Assembly: GCA_916700875.1 (NCBI GenBank)
Contig: CAKAKS010000039.1
Location: 30,013,794 to 30,077,793, forward strand
From: Sebastes aleutianus
Lineage: Eukaryota > Chordata > Actinopteri > Perciformes > Sebastidae
Length of the DNA: 64,000 nucleotides
Direction: 5' to 3'
The translations under genes were made by a program, and so were the position numbers. Below are positions 58,257 to 64,000 of the stretch, piece after piece (the stretch's first letter is position 1; each line of letters opens with the position of its first letter). The notes beneath the pieces were generated by a model. The model was not told where the DNA came from. It saw only the letters and a list, made by a program, of their open reading frames with translations, and did not search any database.

Positions 58257-61200
58257 ATTGGTTTATTTATATGGGCACGTCATTTTTGAGAGACAGGGCT
58301 GATTTGAAGACATCATCTTGGGCCGTGGGAAATTTTGTTTGGCCTTTTTCACTATTTTCTTACATATTCCAGGCTAAATTACTAATCAATTAGTATAATA
58401 AGAAAGATATTAATCAATAATAAAAGCAACTGTTTTGTGCAGCCCCAGTTCCTGGTTATGTGGTCAAAATACCAATAACAAGCAGCTCACCCAGCTGAAA
58501 TGGGAGGTGGCATCATTGAGGCTTCTTCTATCTTTTCTCCTCAGAGGGATTTCAACTCTCATCCTGGCCTCTCCACACCATGATATCCTTGAAATGATAG
58601 AGCTGTCCAACATATAACCTGCGTCATATCCAATGAAATCCTGTTTTTTGAATGAGTCACAGGAATTCAATATGATGGAGAAAGAAAGAAAGAAAGGGCA
58701 GAGAAGGAGGAAGGGCAAGTCCTTTTATTTATTATCAGCCTCTTTGGAAGTTTTGAACATTGCAGGGTCTGTTGATACCCCCCTTCCAGCCCATCCCTTG
58801 ATATTGTTCTCCCTGCTCTGAGTTTTATCACAACAACAGGGGCTCCCTGATAGCAGGCCACGCCACTGGGAATAACAAATCACACTTGTTTTACAGCAGC
58901 ATCCACAACACCGAGGCAGATAGAGGAGGAGAGAGCAGAAGAAAGGCGGGAGGGAGGTTGATGGAGCATTCAGAGGGTGGGAAATAATGGTTTCGCAGTT
59001 GGGAATGAGGCAGAAAACCAAAACAAAGCCTTGGTTTTGGTGTGCATGTGTCTTCATTCTCTTGTTTGAATGTCAATCTGTTGCAGCGGAGGAGCACTCT
59101 AAATGACTGAGGAAATCAGTGGTTCGTCTCCACGCTTTGTCAGCTTTTTGTTTGAAAAACACGTTTTGATTTTGCGTTGCGCCGCTGTATATTCTTTTTC
59201 ATCGAGCGGCTAGACTTTGTCTCGTGGCTTTTCTCTCAGACTGGATGCTGTCAGAATGAAGCGCATGCCGGCGGAGAGAGAGAAATCTAGCTCATGAACA
59301 CTCAGGCCGACTAACAGGAAGGGAGACAGAGACAAGCCTGAGGCACAGACGGTCCCAGGAGCGGCGGCGTGCACGCGTCTACGTGTGTTTGAGCGCGACT
59401 GTGCGAGCGTGCGTGTGCATGTGTGTTTGTGTGGTCCCCTCGAGGCTGGCAACAGAGGGAGGATGGAAGTGCCACTGATCATCAGCCCCCGGGCCAGCCA
59501 CTTGAGACTGACTCTCAACTTATGGAAATGGCACAAACACACACACACTTGCAGTGTTGGAGGGGGCGATGCGGTTTTAGGTACATGAGCAGAATTTTGA
59601 GGAATAACAGGAGGGACTTTCCAGTAGCTGTGCGGGATGTTTCTGCATCTCTCTGGAGTTTCTTCTTTCTGTCTTTGTCTCTTTTCTCTGAAGAGGTCAA
59701 CTGAGGTGAGGGAAGCAGCCAAGTGTGGGTGACAGAGAGAGGAAGTAGAAGAGGAGTAGAGAGCGGTGGGTGGAAGAGACGATGAGATGATATAAAAAAA
59801 AACCCGAATAAAATGGGTTGGCGTGAAAAGAAAGAGACTAATAGGACGTTAAATAATTTGTGGAACGTAAGGCAGCCGCGGAGTTCGACCGGCTGAGTCT
59901 GACTGCGAGAGACAGAGAGAAAAATAAAACGAGACGGATGCTGTCAGAAAACCACGAGAGAGTAACGGAGAGATGAAAAGGCAGGGGGGAAGCGAATAGT
60001 AAATATATGAGGGGGAATATTTCAGATTGTTTTTTTAAGGTACACATCTCGTCAGATCCGGCGCTCACCTTCCGGTGATGTTTGGAAAATCACAACAGCA
60101 ATGAAAGACTCACGCGAGGGGGAAGATAATGAGAGCGCCGTAATGATGGAAAGCCTATAATGAAGTGAAGAGAGAACATCGGCAGAACAGCTGCTGATCA
60201 GATTAAAGCAGAATTAAAACAAAATGACTACACTGCATCAGAGATGATGACAGCTGAGGATGAAATGATGACAAATAACTGGTACTCGTGTTTTAGCTAA
60301 TGAAAAAAAGGCCCTCGCTCCCGCCCCCTGTTCATTATCTCTGGTCTTCCGTTTCATTTCTCTCCACCCCATTTCATCATCAGCTCTCCGTTATAATTAT
60401 TATTTTCCCCGTGTGGGGCCCCCGGCCACAGAGCCTGGTGAGCGTTTTCCTTCCTCCACAGGGGAAGACGATACAAGGCTGTTGAAGTTTTCCTGAGCAC
60501 ATGCGAAGGCAGAGAATTACAGCAGGGTTGAAATGGACCTCTCCACCCAGGATAGATTTCATCATCACACCTCAGCTCCAGTACAGCTCACATTCATTAC
60601 CCCCTTTATTTTCTGGCCAGTATAACAGACCCCAGCTGGCTTTCAGGCGTTGCTCTCTTTCACTCCAGGTTATTTTACACTCTGTTAATATCAGTATTTG
60701 CACACATCGATATTCAGACACCATATTTAATAACACAAGGTGCTTTGTATTAGGCTGTGAGCTTTAATTTTATGCTATTTTGCATGAATATGTGACCGGA
60801 GTGAAAGATGGAAGCAAGCGTCGCAGTGAATGTTGAAGAGGTGCTGATTGCAGAACGAATACAGGGAGATGCAAAATACAGCAATCAGATATTAATATGC
60901 CTTATGCTATGATTCATTGGCAGAGCAGACGTTCCTTTTTTCAGAGACTTTAATGTGTGAATCATTGGCTCTATACCAGCAACTTATAGTAGTGAGGGTA
61001 TGACTGCGGGATATTTTGCATGGATTGTGTAGAAAAATAGACTGTTGCCTGTTTTTGGGGGGTTGTCAAAATCGTTTTATTTGAAGCGTTATCAAAATTT
61101 ATCTTAGTTAGCACGTGGCCCGGCATTCACAATGTACCATGACCCAGAAAGGACTAAGCCAATATTCATCCAGCATATTTCCGATATTTTTTTAGGCAGT

Positions 61201-61599
61201 TTTTTTTTGTGTTGAATCAATGTGAGAAGTCAGATCCTCAATTATTCTTGCAGTGGTTTTCAGAGTCTGATACTGTGGGCCTCCCTTCAAACCAAGCTTG
61301 GAAAAAGCCAACCCAATCACCTGCCCCTTAGTTTACTTTCTTAGTGCAATTTGTTCTGCCCCTGAGGGCCATTGTGGCTGGTTTCCTGGTCTACTACCAG
61401 TTTCCTGGTGGTTCTGCTCAGAATAAATATGTTTTGGTTAATATTTACATGTTCAGTTCAATATACACATACAGTATGTTGTCACTTTAAATAGGTTGGT
61501 TGCAGTGTACTTGGTGAGCATGTGGTTTACTTTGAGTACAACCTATGTGGTTTAGTTTTATTACATGTAATTGGTTGTTTATTAGTCATGTCACTTTAC
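58257..61599. other. intron sequence without recognised genes, repeat-poor
   Basis: Includes a CG-containing, GT-interspersed stretch (59170-59440) and a GA-rich part (59730-59990). The 170-codon minus frame at 59210-59722 and the overlapping plus frames have no family features. No mobile-element ends were noted. Confidence 0.4.
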
Positions 61600-61608
61600 C
61601 TGGTTCTG

Positions 61609-62068
61609 ATTGGCTGTGGGGCGGGACTAGCGCAGGTGGTCGAGCGAGAGAAGTGAGGGAGCGGCGCAACTGAGTGGAACGAAAAGAGATGTAGTAGTTA
61701 ATTAGAGATTTATGGTTTAAAGTGTGTTTGTAAGTTATAGTGCAGTAAAAACTAGAGCCTAGGACTGCAAGCCAGTGAAACGCCGAATGTATACGTTGCG
61801 AGTAGTTAAGTGGCTATCAAAGCAGTAGCTGATATTGCGCCGTTAACCTTTCCAGCTAACTATCGCTGAAGGACATTGAGGACTGTCCAGATAGCGCTCC
61901 AGGTGACCTGGATAAAAGCCTGGTAGCTCCTCTGGCAACGCGGGAGAAAGAAGGTTTCACCCATCGGACTGCCATGGTCAGCTATCAGCCTTTCTAGCTT
62001 TTTGCACCACGCTTGGAGGTGCAACATTAGGACTCTGTGATACAAACTCTGCTACGTTAACGTGAGTA
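61609..62068 (+). promoter_or_regulatory. promoter-like segment with downstream splice-donor-like site
   Basis: An inverted CCAAT box (ATTGG at 61609) and a GC box (GGGGCGGG at 61618) lie 4 bp apart. About 440 bp of moderately CpG-containing sequence follows, up to a consensus-like donor (C|GTGAGTA at 62062). This could be an alternative promoter with a non-coding first exon, or the promoter of an old retroelement. Nothing coding is visible. Confidence 0.3.
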
Positions 62069-62188
62069 CCAGCTTATATTTGGCTGTTAGAGTTAAACGG
62101 TGTCAACTGTTTTTGGCCACCACATGCCCAAGCATCGACCAGGCCTGCAACAGGGGTTGTTTTCATTAATGGTCCTTTTCTGTTTGCT

Positions 62189-62189
<1 letters not shown>

Positions 62190-62232
<43 letters not shown>

Positions 62233-62242
62233 AGTGTGTGTG
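62190..62242. repeat. (GT)n microsatellite
   Basis: About 25 GT units with one AG interruption. Confidence 0.95.
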
Positions 62243-62875
62243 TGGGCCCACCAGGTTATTTTTGGTGAAAGTAAAAGAAACCATAAGAGTTCATTGCATA
62301 TCCTTTGGTACTGCTTTATGTTATTTTTGGCTAGACTAAGTACATTAAAGGGTGACATATATGCTAGTGACCCCAGAAGGTTAAAGGAACATAGAAGATT
62401 GACTTGGGTTAATACTGACTTGTTTATCTCTGTGAAAGGTCAAAGTACTATTTTCTTGGTATACTATTATTGAGAGTATTGTGAACCTTTTTTATTTTAC
62501 ATATTTTTGATATCATTCCCTTTTAGTTAATAAATTGAGTAAATTGTTGGGGACATATTTGTTATGTGATTTTTATTAGGTATAAACATAACCACAGTGC
62601 AGTCACATATAAGAAATAGGGAGGAAATAATTATGGGTTATTAAAATAAAGCAACAACAGGAATAAGGGTTTAACTAAAGCCAACCTGGGAATTAAGTTT
62701 TACGAACACAGGGCGCTACCTTTATAAAAAGGTGCAGAAAGCGCTACACTCAATTCCTGGATGCCTTTGGGATCATGATTATATTATATGAGACTCAACA
62801 ATTGAGCCAAGATAGTCTATTAAGGCTGTTTGACATAACTTCAGACTACACTAAATACACAATAAAGGTCTGTCC
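62243..62875. other. intron sequence without recognised genes
   Basis: A small palindromic CCTTTATAAAAAGG lies at about 62719. No other feature was identified. Confidence 0.4.
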
Positions 62876-63000
62876 TAGGGATGTTAATAATTAACCGTTT
62901 AACCGTTAACCGACATTTAGAATTTTAACCAATTATTGGTTAAACAGTTAGAAGAAATATTAATAATTAATTAAAAAGCTGAGCAAAACTCGGAGGAGTG
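62876..63000. repeat. left-end fragment of the 37373-type element
   Basis: CTAGGGATGTTAATAATTAA, AACCGTTTAACCGTTAACCG and AAAAAGCTGAGCAAAACTC match 37373-37490 in the same orientation. The rest of that element is absent. Confidence 0.7.
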
Positions 63001-63100
63001 TCTTGTCAGTATAAGGATAGAAGCTGGTCAACACTTAAGACCCCACCTTAAGAGAGGCTGAGCCGGAGTTACAGATACAGGAAGTTGGCTCCGGTCTTGA

Positions 63101-63527
63101 GTAAACATTGCAAACATGAGTTTATGGTCTCAATCGCTAGTTTCAAGTCTTCTTCAATACAGCATGATGTTCATTTAGTAAATTATGGTCCCATTTAGAG
63201 TCAAATAGACCATAAAGCAGGGTATGCTGTAGGGCATGGCTACCTTGTGATTGACAGGTTGCTACCACAGCGTTGTCCGGTCTGGGAGTAGTCCGTGTTT
63301 TCGTCTTAGAACTTTACCCCTTTCACAGGGTGTTTTCAGTTCATGAAAGTTAATTATAACCTTTTGAGTCGCCTAAAAATGTCTTATTCAGCATTCGGTT
63401 GTACTTAGCCCCACCCTCTCGTGTCACTTCTGGTTGCAAATAACCAATATGGCGATGGCCAAAAACCAAGATGGCAACGGCTCGAGGCTCCAAAACAGCA
63501 GTCCACAAACCAATGGGTGACATCACT
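63101..63527 (+). repeat. about 420-bp direct repeat, copy 2
   Basis: Aligns along its length with 39996-40406. It has an extra insert around 63402-63420 and a doubled CCAA(T/G)ATGGC segment near the right end. Confidence 0.85.
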
Positions 63528-64000
63528 ATTCCAACTGATACTCCTCTCATCCTGACAATAAAATACTAATTATTGTCCTCGCTTCGTGGCATGGCATTTA
63601 TATCTGCTCTGACAAAGCGTCCCTTTTTTCTCTTTTCCCTTCTCTCTGTGGCCTCACCTCGCAGTCACACCAGCAGAGCAGGAAGCCGCTCTCTCTTTTA
63701 AATGGATTAACGCTCTGATGGAAGTGGCTGGGCCTGGTGAGGGTGTGTGTGAGAGGCGTGTGACTGATGGAATTAACCATCACAACGACGGGGTGAGAGG
63801 GGTTGAACGCGGGTGTTGAGAGCAGTGACTGATGCAACAGTGCATTGCTGGAGGGAAAGAATGGATGAGAAAATGTGATTGATAAGGCAAACACTTGGCA
63901 TCAAGGCTGGAAATGACGGCGATGTGAGAGATGGAGGGAGCCGGCGTTGGCTGCAGGGGTCAAAGGGAAAGAGTGGAACAAGATGGGTTGATGTTGGAAA
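63528..64000. other. intron sequence at the window edge, no gene recognised
   Basis: The minus frame 63598-63894 has no domain features. Confidence 0.4.

Larger units (their letters stand above)
30810..64000 (+). other. intron 1 of the exon 1 gene (open at the right edge)
   Basis: Starts at the GTAAGA donor after exon 1. No open frame downstream combines a good acceptor, a donor and a protein family I recognise, and the sequence is dominated by repeats. I therefore read the rest of the window as intron, at least 33 kb long. It may contain unrecognised small exons, non-coding RNAs or enhancers. Confidence 0.5.

Noticed and set aside
59210..59722. 170-codon minus frame in moderately CpG-containing sequence
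   Set aside because: No recognisable family; His/Thr/Cys runs come from CA-rich DNA. Three plus frames overlap it.

Overview
The window reads as nuclear DNA from a vertebrate, most likely a percomorph ray-finned fish. It is AT-leaning and full of long (CA)n, (GA)n and (CT)n microsatellites. It carries a 5'-truncated Rex3/RTE-like LINE, a tRNA-headed SINE, PIF/Harbinger relics and many short inverted-repeat elements of kinds common in teleost genomes. No prokaryotic gene organisation is present. Almost all open frames are short chance frames or shadows of repeats.

One host coding segment is well supported. Coding exon 1 lies at 30762-30809 on the + strand, with a strong Kozak start, a 16-residue hydrophobic leader (MEIGALRILLAFLVPQ) and a GTAAGA donor in phase 0. 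A CpG-rich promoter-like stretch at 30030-30130 and a C/T-rich leader lie upstream. The gene encodes a secreted or membrane protein that I cannot name with certainty. The 48-nt leader exon and the very long first intron resemble classical and T-type cadherins; this is inference only. No further exon was recognised downstream, so 30810-64000 is read as intron 1.

Layout: 1-30000 is upstream intergenic DNA with repeat relics. These include a tandem repeat split by a small inverted-repeat element (588-1100), a Harbinger MADF fragment (about 7 kb), a purine minisatellite (8 kb), the Rex3-like LINE (8.6-9.6 kb), foldback and TTAA-bounded elements (14.5-18.6 kb), and MITE and SINE copies (21-29.6 kb). 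Next come the promoter and exon 1 at 30.0-30.8 kb. From 30.8 to 32.3 kb, GA-repeat arrays follow directly behind exon 1. From 32.7 to 64 kb the intron holds hAT-like, pogo-like, Harbinger-like and foldback elements, separated by repeat-poor stretches (41.0-43.8 kb, 54.3-57.2 kb, 58.3-61.4 kb) that are the likeliest places for intronic regulatory DNA.

No CRISPR array, rRNA, functional tRNA or intact transposase was seen. The most notable structures are the nested insertions, a pair of oppositely oriented foldback elements, a sequence module shared by unrelated repeat elements, and two different Harbinger-type DNA-binding-domain relics.
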